Shown piece by piece: positions 63,082 to 64,000 of a stretch of DNA of 64,000 bases. The stretch covers positions 186,001 through 250,000 of the forward strand of contig NZ_SLUP01000009.1 of NCBI RefSeq assembly GCF_004341235.1. The letters run 5' to 3'. The notes beneath the pieces were generated by a model. It had not been told where the DNA came from and made no database searches. It saw only the letters and a program-made list of their open reading frames with translations. How positions within the stretch are numbered: position 1 is the first letter of the stretch; every line of letters begins with the position of its first letter. The stretch is from Mariniflexile fucanivorans. Its GTDB lineage: Bacteria; Bacteroidota; Bacteroidia; Flavobacteriales; Flavobacteriaceae. Position numbers and translations under genes: made by a program.

Positions 63082-64000
63082 ATGAAAAATCTTAGCAGAT
63101 TATTGTTCGCTATGTTGCTTATACTTGGTTATGGCAACTCTAATGCGCAAGACAAAAACAACCCATGGCAAATTACCATTGGTGCAAACGCAGTTGACTT
63201 CTTTCCAACAGGGGAAGACGCTCCTCTTGGAGACATGTTTAGTGATTTCTTTAACGTAAGCGACCACTGGAACATTTTACCTTCTTTATCAACTATCTCT
63301 GTGTCTAAAAACATAGGTGAAGGTTTCTCTTTTGGAGTAGCTGGTTCATTAAATAAAATTGAAAACTTTGGAGACTCTTCTGTAAGTGATTTATCTTACT
63401 ATGGAGTTGACGGTACTATTAAATACAATTTCCTTCAAGGAACAACTATCGATCCTTATTTAGGAGTTGGTGGTGGTTACACTTGGGTTGATGAAATTGG
63501 AGCTGGTACATTAAACGGAACTGTAGGTTTAAACATTTGGTTTAACGATAACATCGGTTTAACACTTCAAACTGCTTATAAACATGCTTTTGAAGATTAC
63601 TTAAGCACTCATTTCCAACATACTGCTGGTATCTCTATCAAATTTGGTGGAACTGATACTGATGGTGATGGTATTTTTGACAAAGATGATGCTTGTCCAG
63701 ATGTAGCTGGTATTGCAGCTTTCAACGGATGTCCTGATACTGACGGTGATGGTATTGAAGATAGCAAAGATTCTTGTCCAAACGAAGCTGGTACAGCTGA
63801 ATTAAACGGATGTCCAGATGCTGACGGTGACGGTGTTGCTGATAAAGATGACAAATGTCCTTCTGTTGCTGGTTTAAAAGCGTTATCTGGTTGTCCAGAT
63901 GCTGATGGTGACGGTGTAACTGATGGTGACGATAAATGTCCTACTACTGCTGGTCCAGCTGCAAACCAAGGATGTCCTTGGCCTGATACTGACGGTGACG
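63082..64000 (+). CDS. OmpA-family outer-membrane protein with thrombospondin-3 repeats (cut by window edge)
   Basis: 306 codons are visible. Signal peptide [20 protein letters not shown] ends near AQDKN. An eight-strand-type beta-barrel follows to about residue 190 (for example [42 protein letters not shown]). Then calcium-binding thrombospondin type-3 repeats [45 protein letters not shown] and [15 protein letters not shown], with a fifth beginning at the edge. The peptidoglycan-binding OmpA domain expected next is beyond the window. Codon choice is narrow, as in abundant proteins. Confidence 0.93.
   Translation, partial: MKNLSRLLFAMLLILGYGNSNAQDKNNPWQITIGANAVDFFPTGEDAPLGDMFSDFFNVSDHWNILPSLSTISVSKNIGEGFSFGVAGSLNKIENFGDSSVSDLSYYGVDGTIKYNFLQGTTIDPYLGVGGGYTWVDEIGAGTLNGTVGLNIWFNDNIGLTLQTAYKHAFEDYLSTHFQHTAGISIKFGGTDTDGDGIFDKDDACPDVAGIAAFNGCPDTDGDGIEDSKDSCPNEAGTAELNGCPDADGDGVADKDDKCPSVAGLKALSGCPDADGDGVTDGDDKCPTTAGPAANQGCPWPDTDGD

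Overview
This is an AT-rich, gene-dense chromosomal window from a member of the Bacteroidota, most likely a marine-type Flavobacteriaceae. The evidence is the gene content and order (an aerotolerance/bat operon, a paired DUF1800/DUF1501 unit, an alpha-2-macroglobulin lipoprotein with PbpC, an SDR-type threonine dehydrogenase, a viroplasmin-RNase H1 fusion, thrombospondin-3 OmpA porin), the TAnnTTTG -7 promoter boxes ahead of several genes, and weak or absent Shine-Dalgarno sequences. I see no tRNA, rRNA, CRISPR, insertion sequence or prophage.

Layout. 1-6.2 kb: the end of an unrecognised gene, nadA-nadB (quinolinate for NAD), a short SSB divergent from a small zinc-ribbon protein, a CBS protein and two exported proteins. 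6.3-8.3 kb: threonine dehydrogenase, a HupE/UreJ-like membrane protein and a convergent spacer with two near-identical structured elements read as candidate small RNAs. 8.3-14 kb (minus strand): an amidophosphoribosyltransferase, a PfkB sugar kinase, a split ThrE-type exporter, RNase H and purN. 14.1-18.5 kb: acpP-fabF-rnc, an IPExxxVDY protein and pyruvate kinase. 18.5-23.5 kb: acyltransferase, dinB, a CYTH protein, a lipoprotein and two endonuclease/exonuclease/phosphatase proteins placed tail to tail. 23.5-32 kb (minus): an A2M lipoprotein, an ABM-fold protein and penicillin-binding protein 1C. 32.3-38.2 kb: DUF1800/DUF1501, a lipoprotein, an AlbA_2 protein, a four-helix-bundle protein and an SDR. 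38.4-47.9 kb: the full moxR-DUF58-batA-E operon. 48-50.8 kb: carbonic anhydrase, CvpA, a conserved small protein and pheS. 51-57.2 kb: a GbsR/MarR-type regulator with a tripartite RND efflux pump. 57.3-64 kb: a small protein, superoxide dismutase, an AddA-like helicase-nuclease, kbl and the start of an OmpA-family protein.

Links between genes. Threonine dehydrogenase (6.3 kb) and 2-amino-3-ketobutyrate CoA ligase (61.7 kb) are the two steps of threonine-to-glycine catabolism but lie 55 kb apart. A2M and PbpC are the known periplasmic protease-trap/cell-wall-repair pair. The RND genes form one unit behind a regulator whose promoter overlaps an inverted repeat.

Besides genes, the window is unusually rich in small intergenic repeats: a REP-like family starting CGTCATTGCGAGGAACG, a perfect-armed palindrome at 25.9 kb, and several low-complexity inverted repeats, one at nearly every junction of the bat operon, one of which has entered a coding region. 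The twin small-RNA candidates near 8 kb and a terminator-like hairpin inside the first codons of rnc are the observations I rate highest. All functional calls come from reading the sequence; no database search was run.
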